Shown here in pieces: positions 18,366-26,019 of a DNA stretch of 51,885 bases (the stretch's first letter is position 1; every line of letters begins with the position of its first letter). The translations under genes were made by a program, and so were the position numbers. The notes under the pieces were generated by a model that was given only the letters and a program-made list of their open reading frames with translations, was not told the DNA's origin and did no database searches. Location: positions 1 to 51,885 of the forward strand of contig JAPUKU010000079.1 of the NCBI GenBank assembly GCA_027295505.1, read 5' to 3'. The DNA is from Acidobacteriota bacterium. GTDB taxonomy: Bacteria > Acidobacteriota > Polarisedimenticolia > JAPUKU01.

Positions 18366-19393
18366 GCCGCCTCCCCCACCGTGGAGAGATCCCTCAGGCT
18401 CTTGCCGATGCGCATGATGCGGCTGGCCGCCGTCTGCGTGTAGTGAACCTTGAGATAGGGATATCCGGATCTCAGAGCCGCGCCAAAGCAGGCATCGTAC
18501 GGCACGGAACCGACGTATTGCAAAGGAACGCCGAGGAATGTCCGGCAGGCCACTTCAATCGACTCACCGAGCTGATCGTCCACCCGGTGGCGCGACTGGT
18601 TGATGATGAGCGAGGGCCTGAAGCGTTCGAGAGCGGAACGGATCCATCTTCCCGCCACCCCGTCGACGCGCTCCACTTCATTGACGAGATCGGCGGGCCG
18701 CACCAGACCGCTCAACTTGCGGCGGCGCCCGACCCAGTCCAGGATCGATCCAATGCCATGTTCGCGAGCCGCTTTCGCTATGCGCCGAAAGAAGCTGGCC
18801 TTGAGAAACCGGTAAAGGTTCTCCACCGAGGTCGGCTCCGGCAGCACGACGGCGACCGGTCGGTCGGCGGAGCAAAAGAGATCCAGCACCGCGAGCGAGA
18901 TGCCTGCCCCCAGGTCGACCAGGACTCGATCCGCATCGAGTTGCCGTAGCTGGCGGATGAAGCGTTGCTTCTGAAGAAAGGGGAGGCTTTCGGAGTTGAG
19001 CGCGTTGCGGGCACCGCTGATCACCCGCAGATTGGTGGTTCCCGTCGGCAGGGCCACCTCCTCCAGGTTCGCCCAGCGGCGGTTGATGAAATCGCTCAGC
19101 GTGCGCTCCGGGCACTCCAGCCCGAGCGCCGTGTGCAGGTTGGGGCAACCGAGGTCGGCATCCACCGCCACCACCCGGTCACCAAGGTGGGCGAGGTGCA
19201 CCGCCAGGTTGGCGCACATCAGAGTCTTGCCGGTGCCTCCCTTGCCGCCCCCGATCACCCAGACCTCAGGCTGCCGGCCGGGTTCTCGCTGGAGTCCGGG
19301 AGTAGCTTTCTCGTGGGTCGCGGGCACACCGGCGATACCGGGCGCCTGTCCTAAACGATCCAGGGCAGGTATGCAGGGTAGATCGGACCTCAT
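18362..19393 (-). CDS. MinD/ParA-superfamily ATPase, FlhG-like
   Basis: 343 aa. A 40-residue Pro/Gly-rich N-terminal extension leads to a deviant Walker A GGGKGGTGKT (Lys51 to Thr57), then VVAVDADLGCPNLHTALGL (Walker A' switch) and VLVDLGAGIS (Walker B). This is the MinD/FlhG type of dimerising ATPase that positions structures at the membrane or pole. The canonical C-terminal amphipathic membrane helix of MinD is not evident, and no flagellar gene is nearby, so the cargo is unknown. The end overlaps the J-like gene by four bases. Confidence 0.85.
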   Translation of the reverse strand: MRSDLPCIPALDRLGQAPGIAGVPATHEKATPGLQREPGRQPEVWVIGGGKGGTGKTLMCANLAVHLAHLGDRVVAVDADLGCPNLHTALGLECPERTLSDFINRRWANLEEVALPTGTTNLRVISGARNALNSESLPFLQKQRFIRQLRQLDADRVLVDLGAGISLAVLDLFCSADRPVAVVLPEPTSVENLYRFLKASFFRRIAKAAREHGIGSILDWVGRRRKLSGLVRPADLVNEVERVDGVAGRWIRSALERFRPSLIINQSRHRVDDQLGESIEVACRTFLGVPLQYVGSVPYDACFGAALRSGYPYLKVHYTQTAASRIMRIGKSLRDLSTVGEAA

Positions 19394-19466
19394 GCTCTAC
19401 ATATACGAGCCCCCTGGAACCCTAGCCAGCAGATCCAGTGTGGGAGAGACGGTTCGGGGGGTGACG

Positions 19467-19487
19467 AGTGTCCAGTTTCTGGACACT
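19467..19487. repeat. Perfect inverted repeat between DUF2007 gene and MinD-like gene
   Basis: AGTGTCCAG and CTGGACACT, nine-base arms with a TTT centre. It begins at the stop codon of the DUF2007 gene and lies about 75 bases upstream of the MinD-like ATG. No T-run follows on either strand, so it looks more like a protein-binding site or an mRNA-end hairpin than an intrinsic terminator. Confidence 0.6.
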
Positions 19488-19789
19488 TATGAACTGGAGG
19501 AACCGCTCGAGGAATCTTCAGGGGCTTCAGACGCCGCCCGCTCGAGCTGGTCCTCCGGGACCTGTTCCCTGAGCAGGCGAAGCGCACTCTCTTCCTCCCC
19601 TTCCTCCACCCAGAGACGGTAGCGCGAGGGAGAGCCTCCCACCGTGACTGTCAGCATGCTCAGCGGCACGGCCTCGAGAACCGCTTCGATCTCGCTTGAC
19701 TGCAGGCACCCGAGAGCCAGCTCAGCCTTGACCGGATCGGTAAACTCCATGAGCTTCACCCATCCTTCCCTGCCTGATCCACGGTTCAT
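19487..19789 (-). CDS. DUF2007-type signal-transducing protein
   Basis: 100 aa. The pattern VKLMEFTDPVKAELALGCLQSSEIEAVLE followed by RYRLWVEEGEEESALRLL matches the small ferredoxin-like DUF2007 family of putative signal-transducing proteins; the fold has similarity to PII-like domains, but no ligand is established. The tail is acidic and Ser-rich. GGAGGGGAGG lies six bases before the ATG. It starts 24 bases after the end of the PA0069-like radical SAM gene and is probably in its operon. Confidence 0.75.
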   Translation of the reverse strand: MNRGSGREGWVKLMEFTDPVKAELALGCLQSSEIEAVLEAVPLSMLTVTVGGSPSRYRLWVEEGEEESALRLLREQVPEDQLERAASEAPEDSSSGSSSS

Positions 19790-19813
19790 GTCGCACCTCC
19801 CCTCCGCACTCGA

Positions 19814-20893
19814 TCAATCGAAGAGCGGAAGCTGTTCTGCTTTCTCCCGGGGCACACGAAACTGGCGGGTATCGAGCGGTCTGGGCTTTTCGCTCAGACC
19901 GTAGCGGAGCCGGGCGACCTCGAAGCGCCGGCGCAGCATCTCCGCGTGAGGCCCGGTGCCGCGCATGCGGGTTCCAAAGGTGCTGTCGTTGAGCTTCCCG
20001 CCCCGCGTCTCCCGGACCAGGTGAAGCACGCGGGAGGCTTTGAGCGGGTAATGCACTTGCAACCACTCCGTGAACAGATCCTTAATCTCGAGCGGCAGGC
20101 GCAGGAGGATGGTGCCCGCTGAGCGGGCGCCAGCCGCGGCGCTCACCTCGAGAATGCGCTCGAGGTCATGATCGTTGAGCCCGAGGATCATCGGTGAGGC
20201 GAGCACTCCGGTCCGGATACCGGCGCCGGAGAGCGTGCGGATCACTTCGATGCGCCGGCGGGGAGTGACCGCGCGAGGCTCCATGAATCTCGCCAGCTTC
20301 CGGTCGAGGGTGGTGACCGATATCATGACGCTGACAAGGTTGCATTGTGCCAGCGGCTGGAGAAGATCCAGATCCCGCAGAACCAGATCCGATTTGGTGA
20401 TGATGGTCACCGGGTGACGGTGTTCCGCCATGACCTCCAGGATCGACCGGGTGATTCCCAGGGAGCGCTCGGCCGGCTGGTACGGATCGGTGTTGGCCCC
20501 CAGGGCTAGGGTCTCGCAACGGTATCCCGGCCGGCGAAATTCACTGCGGAGCAGGCGCGCTGCCTCCGGCTTGGAGACGATGCGCGTTTCGAAATCCAGG
20601 CCCGGGGACAAACCGAGATAGGCGTGCGCAGGGCGTGCGAAGCAATAGACACAGCCGTGCTCGCAGCCTTTGTACGGATTGATCGATCGGTTGAACGGGA
20701 TGTCAGGCGAATCGTTCCGGGTGATGATGGTGCGGGTTCTCTCCGGGGTGATCGTGGTCTGCAGCGGTTGCGGCTCATCCGCCCGATCCAGATCCAGGTC
20801 TCCATCCAGAGGAACGATACGACGGGGCTCGAACCGGGCCGCGGGATTGCTTAGAGCGCCCCTGCCGCGTTCGATCCTGACTCGTTCCCTCAT
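19814..20893 (-). CDS. PA0069-family radical SAM protein
   Basis: 359 aa. The motif INPYKGCEHGCVYCFARPAHAYLG carries the 4Fe-4S cysteines Cys77, Cys81 and Cys84. NTDPYQPAER, VTIITKSDLVLRD and VSVMISVTTLD identify the PA0069/SplB-like subgroup of radical SAM proteins, found widely in non-spore-formers. Its substrate is unknown. The spore photoproduct lyase function is unlikely because the surrounding genome shows no sporulation genes. It is followed by the DUF2007 gene. Confidence 0.9.
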   Translation of the reverse strand: MRERVRIERGRGALSNPAARFEPRRIVPLDGDLDLDRADEPQPLQTTITPERTRTIITRNDSPDIPFNRSINPYKGCEHGCVYCFARPAHAYLGLSPGLDFETRIVSKPEAARLLRSEFRRPGYRCETLALGANTDPYQPAERSLGITRSILEVMAEHRHPVTIITKSDLVLRDLDLLQPLAQCNLVSVMISVTTLDRKLARFMEPRAVTPRRRIEVIRTLSGAGIRTGVLASPMILGLNDHDLERILEVSAAAGARSAGTILLRLPLEIKDLFTEWLQVHYPLKASRVLHLVRETRGGKLNDSTFGTRMRGTGPHAEMLRRRFEVARLRYGLSEKPRPLDTRQFRVPREKAEQLPLFD

Positions 20894-21086
20894 GCGTCAC
20901 CCTGACGGAGGCTGTTCCCACGTCCGTGTCTGGTACATTCGGCCCGCGCTCGGTACTTCGAGCGCCCGGCAACCGATGGTCCGCTGTCGGTACGTAGAGT
21001 GATCCTGCCTTGAGGGGGGAATTTGAGTCAAGTGAGGGGTTTCGGCAGTATCCGCAGGCTGGGCTAGAATCGCCCAGTCCGACGCC

Positions 21087-21758
21087 ATGAGGATTCAGAT
21101 CCTGAAATTGTGGCCGCTGAGCGGCTTCGCCATCGCCTTCGCTTACGTCGAGGCGGTGGTCGTCGTCTACCTTCGGATCGTGCTGGGAGTCGAGGATCTC
21201 ATCCGTGACGTACCGACCTACGATCCGCCCATCGCCGCCACGGAACTGGGGCGGGAGGCGGCCACGCTTCTGCTGTTGCTGGCGGTAGGCTGGGCCGCGG
21301 GCAGAAACCTGCAGAGTCGGCTCGGGTTCGCCTTCTACGCCTTCGGGCTCTGGGACATATTTTATTACCTCTGGCTGAGGGTGCTGCTCGGCTGGCCCCG
21401 GTCGTTACTGGACACCGACATCCTATTTCTGATTCCACTGCCCTGGTGGGGGCCCGTTCTGAGTCCAGTGCTGATCGCCCTGCTGTGCATGGCCGGCGGC
21501 GCGTTCGCACTCATACGCGATGAGCGGGGAGAGAACGTTTGCCCCACGGCCGTCGAATGGATCTGCGTGGGCGTTGGGATGCTGATCGTGCTCGGCGCGT
21601 TCATGGCCGATGCTCTGGCCTCCCTTCCGGCCACGGCGGAGGATCTCAGCCGGCTTCGACCCGGCCCCTTCAGGTGGGCAGTGTACCTGCCGGGTCTCGC
21701 GGCAATGTCCTGGGGCGTTTTGCGTGCCACGTGGCCACCGGGACGATGCGCAAGATAG
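21087..21758 (+). CDS. Multi-pass membrane protein of unknown function
   Basis: 223 aa with about six hydrophobic helices (about 8-33, 55-70, 80-100, 112-135, 150-172, 190-212). I do not recognise a family. The loops contain several conserved-looking aromatic and acidic residues (AFAYVEAVVVVYLR, FGLWDIFYYLWLR, PWWGPVLSP), a composition seen in small integral membrane enzymes or carriers. A TAGAAT box lies 17 bases before the ATG. Its 3' end overlaps the start of the PLP decarboxylase gene by 13 bases, so translation of the two is coupled. Confidence 0.8.
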   Translation: MRIQILKLWPLSGFAIAFAYVEAVVVVYLRIVLGVEDLIRDVPTYDPPIAATELGREAATLLLLLAVGWAAGRNLQSRLGFAFYAFGLWDIFYYLWLRVLLGWPRSLLDTDILFLIPLPWWGPVLSPVLIALLCMAGGAFALIRDERGENVCPTAVEWICVGVGMLIVLGAFMADALASLPATAEDLSRLRPGPFRWAVYLPGLAAMSWGVLRATWPPGRCAR

Positions 21759-23281
21759 ATTTAACCTCCAGGGCGCGCCGGGGGCCCAGGCGCCGTCCGG
21801 CTGCACGGTCACTCGACCTGCCAGCCGCTACCATGAGGCGCCTCGGAGCCCGCGGCGTCGACATGGTGATCCGCCACCTGGAAGGATTCAGGCGCCGGAC
21901 CACGGGCGAAACCGCGGGCCGCGCCAAGCTCGAGGCGCTTCTGCACGGGCCCCCACCGGTGCGCGGCCGGGCCCCGCTGGCGGTGCTGCGCCGCCTCGAG
22001 CGCGATGTACTGAAGTACAGTCTCAGCACGAACCATCCGCGCTTCTATGGCTTCATCCCATCGGGGGCCAGCTTTCCGGGTATGCTCGGCGATTTTCTGG
22101 CCTCCGGCTTCAACGTCTATTCCGGAGCCTGGATCGAGGCGGCCGGTCCTGCCCAGATAGAGCTCACGGTGATCGACTGGTTCCGCCGCTGGCTCGGGAT
22201 GCCCGCCACCGCGGGCGGAACCATGGTGAGCGGGGGTTCGGTGGCGAACCTCACGGCACTGGTCGTGGCGCGCGAGGCAATGCTCGAGCGCTCCGACCGG
22301 CGCGCGCGTGCGCGCACCGTACTGTATGCCTCCGACCAGACGCACTCCTCGATCGAGCGGGCGGCGCGGGTTCTGGACTTCCCGGACAATCACGTGCGAC
22401 TTCTGCCCACTGATGACCAGTTCCGACTCTCTGTGGCCGCACTCGAGGCAAGCATCCGCAGGGACCGGAAACGTGGCTTACGGCCGCTGTGCGTCGTGGC
22501 CAACGGGGGAAGCACGAACACGGGCAGTGTCGATCCGCTGCCCGAACTGGCGAGGCTGTGCCGCCACCACAAGGTGTGGCTGCACGTGGACGCTGCCTAC
22601 GGAGGTTTTGCCGTGCTCACCCGTCGGGGACGCAGCGCTTTGCGGGGCATCGGCCGGGCGGATTCCGTGACGCTCGACCCTCACAAGTGGCTGTGCGTAC
22701 CGTATGAGGCCGGCTGCCTTATGGTGCGGGATCGGCGGCTCCTGCGGAGAGCCTTCGACGTGCGGCCGGAATACCTGCAGGACATCCGGCTCCGGAAGGA
22801 GAATTTCAACTTCTCAGACTACGGTATCCAGCTGACGCGATCCTGGCGCGCTCTAAAAATCTGGCTCACCCTGCAGATCTTCGGCACACGCCGGATCGTG
22901 GCCTCCATGGATCGCGCCCTCGATCTGGCCGCGCGTACAGCCCGGCGGCTGGCCGCCTCCCCCGCGTTCGAGATCCTGGCGCCGCCATCACTGGGTGTGA
23001 TCTGCTTCCGATACATCCCGGAGGATCTGCGTCGCAAATCGTCATCGCGCACTCCGGTAGCCTCGCGTTCCGCTGCCGAGGAGCGACGCCTGCGGCTCGT
23101 CAACGAGCAGATCGTTCGCAGCATCCAGGAGCGTCACTGGTCGTTTCTCACCTCCACCGTGCTGAACGGCCGCTACTCGGTGCGACTGTGCATCCTCAAT
23201 CATCGCACCCTATGGTCGGACATCCTCGACACCCTCGGCGAGATTGAGACCGCGGGGAGTGCCGCCAGCGCCATCGTCTGA
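21746..23281 (+). CDS. PLP-dependent group II decarboxylase (aromatic amino acid decarboxylase-like)
   Basis: 511 aa from the ATG at 21746. The open frame extends upstream to 21539 but that part is antisense-like Arg/Gly-rich sequence lying over the previous gene. Signatures of the glutamate/aromatic decarboxylase family: [34 protein letters not shown] (PLP-binding Asp) and [15 protein letters not shown], whose Lys314 should form the Schiff base. The C-terminus has the small-domain strand [11 protein letters not shown]. The substrate is not decided by sequence; tryptophan, tyrosine, DOPA or a smaller amino acid are possible, and some relatives are lyases or aldehyde synthases. Coupled to a membrane protein, possibly an exchanger or an enzyme acting on the amine. 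Confidence 0.92.
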   Translation: MRKIDLTSRARRGPRRRPAARSLDLPAATMRRLGARGVDMVIRHLEGFRRRTTGETAGRAKLEALLHGPPPVRGRAPLAVLRRLERDVLKYSLSTNHPRFYGFIPSGASFPGMLGDFLASGFNVYSGAWIEAAGPAQIELTVIDWFRRWLGMPATAGGTMVSGGSVANLTALVVAREAMLERSDRRARARTVLYASDQTHSSIERAARVLDFPDNHVRLLPTDDQFRLSVAALEASIRRDRKRGLRPLCVVANGGSTNTGSVDPLPELARLCRHHKVWLHVDAAYGGFAVLTRRGRSALRGIGRADSVTLDPHKWLCVPYEAGCLMVRDRRLLRRAFDVRPEYLQDIRLRKENFNFSDYGIQLTRSWRALKIWLTLQIFGTRRIVASMDRALDLAARTARRLAASPAFEILAPPSLGVICFRYIPEDLRRKSSSRTPVASRSAAEERRLRLVNEQIVRSIQERHWSFLTSTVLNGRYSVRLCILNHRTLWSDILDTLGEIETAGSAASAIV

Positions 23282-23294
23282 GCATTCGCGAAGT

Positions 23295-24047
23295 TCAGAG
23301 TTTGAACAGCCGCCGCGCATTGGCGGAGGTGGCTTCGAGGACAGCCTCTTCGTCAATGCCGCGCAGGTCGGCCATGGCGCGTGCAGAGATGCGAACGTTG
23401 GCGGGCTCGTTGCGGGAGCCCGGCTCGGGGCCCAGCACCGGCGAGTCGGTCTCGAGGAGAAGGCACTCGAGAGGCAGGCGGCGCACCAGCTTCTGCTTTT
23501 GGGGGGATCTCACGATCGACGGCGGGACGGAGAAGAAGTACCCCGCCTCGACCCCGGGTACGGCAGAGGCCGCCCGTCCGTCGAACGCATGCAGGAGCAC
23601 CCGCCGCGCCCCTTCCTCGCGCAGCACCTCGATGGCGCGGGCACCGGCCGATCGGGAGTGGACATTGAGCGGCAGGTCGAGGCGGATCGCGGCCCGCACG
23701 AAGCGTCGGAAGATGCGCTCCTGCACTTCGAGGTCCGCCGCCTCCTTAACCTTCCAGCGATCCAGGCCGACCTCCCCCACCGCCGCCAGGCGATCCACGT
23801 TCCTGTCGATGAACTCGAGGAGCGCATCCGCCTCCGACTCCTCGAGGTGGGTCGGATAGAGTCCGGCACACGGCCGCAGGATCGGGTGCTCGGCCGCCAG
23901 TGCCAGGATGCGCTCCGCTTCCGCCAGGGTCTCCCCGACACAGATAACGGCCCCGACCCCCACCTCCCGGGCCCGCTTCAGGACCACGGCCCGGTCGGAA
24001 TCGAACGCGGCATCAGCCAGATGGGCGTGGGCGTCCACGAGGTTCAC
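23295..24047 (-). CDS. TatD-family metal-dependent hydrolase
   Basis: 250 aa from a GTG start. DAHAHLAD (first metal site), the GEVGLDRW segment, NVHSRSAG, LLHAFDG and LLETDSPVLGPEPG are the conserved metal ligands of the TatD amidohydrolase family, whose members are 3'-5' exonucleases on DNA or RNA or D-aminoacyl-tRNA deacylases. A TACGAT box ends six bases upstream of the GTG (24054-24059), so the message may be leaderless; no convincing -35 box is present. It converges on the PLP decarboxylase with 13 bases between them. Confidence 0.92.
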   Translation of the reverse strand: MNLVDAHAHLADAAFDSDRAVVLKRAREVGVGAVICVGETLAEAERILALAAEHPILRPCAGLYPTHLEESEADALLEFIDRNVDRLAAVGEVGLDRWKVKEAADLEVQERIFRRFVRAAIRLDLPLNVHSRSAGARAIEVLREEGARRVLLHAFDGRAASAVPGVEAGYFFSVPPSIVRSPQKQKLVRRLPLECLLLETDSPVLGPEPGSRNEPANVRISARAMADLRGIDEEAVLEATSANARRLFKL

Positions 24048-24176
24048 GCGGGAATCGTATCCGAAAGGACGCGAACCCAGGAAATAGGCCCCAATAGCTG
24101 GAATTCTTCCTCCAGGGCTCTAAATTGAGCGGGGTTGCTCCCCCCCCTCTGGGGGGATCTCCTTAACCTGGATACC

Positions 24177-25100
24177 GTGCCCAACCTAGACGAAGCCCCG
24201 CCGTCCGTAGCTGACGCCACGAGCGTCCTGAGAGTCCCCACATCGGCTCCGGAGCCCCGTACTGGCGCCTGCCTCCTGGTCATTAAAGGGCGAGAGATCG
24301 GGCGCGACTTCCGCCTGCGGCGCAAGTGCTACATCCTCGGGCGCGACCCGGACCTCGATGTTCCGGTGCACGACGAGTCAGTCTCCCGCCGGCACGCCCA
24401 GCTCGAGGTTCTCCATGGCCCGGCCATGCACGAGCTGCACTACTGGCTCACTGACCTGCAGAGCACGAATCATACTTATGTCAATCGCAAGAAGATCGAG
24501 CGCGTGGAGCTGCACGACGGCGACAAGATCCGGCTGGGAGAGACCATCCTCAAGTTCGCGCTGCTCGACGAGGTCGAGGCGCGCTTCCACCGCGAGATCC
24601 GCGACCGCATCCGCTACGACAGCCTGACTGGCCTGCTGACGCGCGATTCCCTGTTCTTGGCCCTGGAGATCGAGCTACGCCGCGCGGTAACTTACAAGCA
24701 CCCCCTGTCGGTCCTGATGATGGACCTGGATCGGTTCAAGCGCGTCAACGACACGTATGGACACCTGGTGGGCAGTCATATGCTCACCCTGGTGGGGCGC
24801 ATCATCCGCGAGAACCTTCGGATGGTCGACGTCAGCGGCCGCTACGGTGGCGAGGAGTTCATCACCTACCTGGCAGAGACCTCTCCCGAAATGGCGGTGG
24901 CCGCTGCGGAGCGCATCCGCAAGGGGCTCGAGGGCCAGACCCTCCAGAACGGCAAGGCCAGGGTCAACATCACCATCAGCATTGGCGTGTCCTGCTACCC
25001 GGGGAATGGAAGCGACGTGACCACCCTGGTGGCGTGCGCCGACAGCGCCCTGTATCGTGCGAAAGAGGGCGGCCGTAACCGGGTGATCAAGGCCGTCTGA
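24177..25100 (+). CDS. FHA-domain diguanylate cyclase
   Basis: 307 aa from the GTG at 24177; a TTG at 24135 is an in-frame alternative. The GTG is preferred because it has a TAACCT box seven bases upstream, like other genes here. The first 35 residues are Pro/Ala-rich. An FHA domain (about 38-130) has YILGRDPDLDVPVHDESVSRRHAQ, the phosphothreonine-binding GR...SRRH pattern. A GGDEF domain (about 150-305) has DLDRFKRVNDTYGH and an intact GGEEF at 224-228, so it should make cyclic di-GMP. Phosphothreonine recognition plus GGDEF suggests an output for a Ser/Thr kinase, possibly the kinase at 1765-5340, which is inference. Confidence 0.9.
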   Translation: MPNLDEAPPSVADATSVLRVPTSAPEPRTGACLLVIKGREIGRDFRLRRKCYILGRDPDLDVPVHDESVSRRHAQLEVLHGPAMHELHYWLTDLQSTNHTYVNRKKIERVELHDGDKIRLGETILKFALLDEVEARFHREIRDRIRYDSLTGLLTRDSLFLALEIELRRAVTYKHPLSVLMMDLDRFKRVNDTYGHLVGSHMLTLVGRIIRENLRMVDVSGRYGGEEFITYLAETSPEMAVAAAERIRKGLEGQTLQNGKARVNITISIGVSCYPGNGSDVTTLVACADSALYRAKEGGRNRVIKAV

Positions 25101-25183
25101 GTTCGGCCGCTCCCCACACTTCCTCGTTTTACCCCCGGTGCCGATTTCTCCAGCCACCCTCTGCCTCGGCCCCAGTCCGGCGG

Positions 25184-25189
25184 TATAAT
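25184..25189 (+). promoter_or_regulatory. Consensus -10 box nine bases before a start codon
   Basis: Perfect TATAAT ending nine bases before the ATG at 25199; the -35 region is poor. It is consistent with a leaderless message for the secreted protein gene. Confidence 0.5.
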
Positions 25190-25198
25190 CGAATTTAC

Positions 25199-25897
25199 AT
25201 GAAATTACACACCACCCCCCGGCTGGTGCTGGGCTCCAGCCTGGCCATTCTTTTGGCCGCAGCCGTGGCCATGGCCGCCGGGGAAGAAGAGCCTCCCCAG
25301 CCAGCGCGGACAGCGGAGCCCCTGCGCGGCAGCGGCTACCTGATCCTCGATCACCGGGACAGCCAGGAGACGGTCAAGGCACGGTTCCGCAAGTTTGTCG
25401 ACGAGGTCCGCTTAAGCGTACCGCCGGAGCTCAGCCGCGAGGAGACCCGCCAGCAGGTGGATGCCTTCCTCGAATCGGATCTGACCTCTTCCGAGGATCT
25501 GCCGCACCTCGACCTGGAGTTCGCGGCGGGCGTGACGCGCGAAAATCTGATCGCTTATCTTGAAAACACTGCCTCCGCACAGGAAAGCCGGCTTATCTGC
25601 TCTCTCTCCTGTCCGGTCCGGGCCATGTTCAGGAACGGCTTTCATATCCACCTCACGCGCCCGGCGGGCGGCCTCGGTGACAGCGTCTTCGCGCTGGAGC
25701 TGCACGGCAGACGGGCCGACCACGGGCCTAAACCGTCACAGACCTCAACGAGCGGCCTGGATATCGAGCGCCACAGCCTGCTAGACCGGTATCCCGTCGC
25801 CGATGACGGGCGCAAACCGATCGGCCGGGTGTTCGGTGTGCGCATCTATCTGGGCGAACCGGCAATCCCTGAGAGCTCCCAGCTACCGCCGGATTAA
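25199..25897 (+). CDS. Exported protein of unknown function
   Basis: 232 aa. A classical signal peptide (basic MKLHTTPR, hydrophobic LVLGSSLAILLAAAVAMA, then AAGEEE) indicates export. The mature part has a helical acidic segment (about 55-95), a region around LENTASAQESRLICSLSC with two cysteines that may pair, and a beta-rich C-terminal half. I do not recognise a family. It has a perfect TATAAT box nine bases upstream and no ribosome site, so it is probably translated from a leaderless message. Confidence 0.75.
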   Translation: MKLHTTPRLVLGSSLAILLAAAVAMAAGEEEPPQPARTAEPLRGSGYLILDHRDSQETVKARFRKFVDEVRLSVPPELSREETRQQVDAFLESDLTSSEDLPHLDLEFAAGVTRENLIAYLENTASAQESRLICSLSCPVRAMFRNGFHIHLTRPAGGLGDSVFALELHGRRADHGPKPSQTSTSGLDIERHSLLDRYPVADDGRKPIGRVFGVRIYLGEPAIPESSQLPPD

Positions 25898-25979
25898 AGG
25901 GGCTCTCTGCCGCGACCGCCTCGCAAACCTCGCTCTGCGATCCGCACCTCACGGAAGCGTCGAGAATTGCTGATTCTCC

Positions 25980-26009
25980 TTGACAGCATTCTGATCCCAG
26001 TGCTACCGT
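25980..26009 (+). promoter_or_regulatory. Leaderless-type promoter for the B12-binding radical SAM gene
   Basis: Perfect TTGACA (25980-25985), 18-base spacer, TACCGT (26004-26009). The ATG at 26020 follows ten bases later with no ribosome site between. Confidence 0.6.
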
Positions 26010-26019
26010 CCGGGCCACT

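Noticed and set aside
19814-20893. Spore photoproduct lyase
   Set aside because: The cysteine motif and flanks fit the PA0069 group of non-spore-formers better, and no sporulation genes are present.
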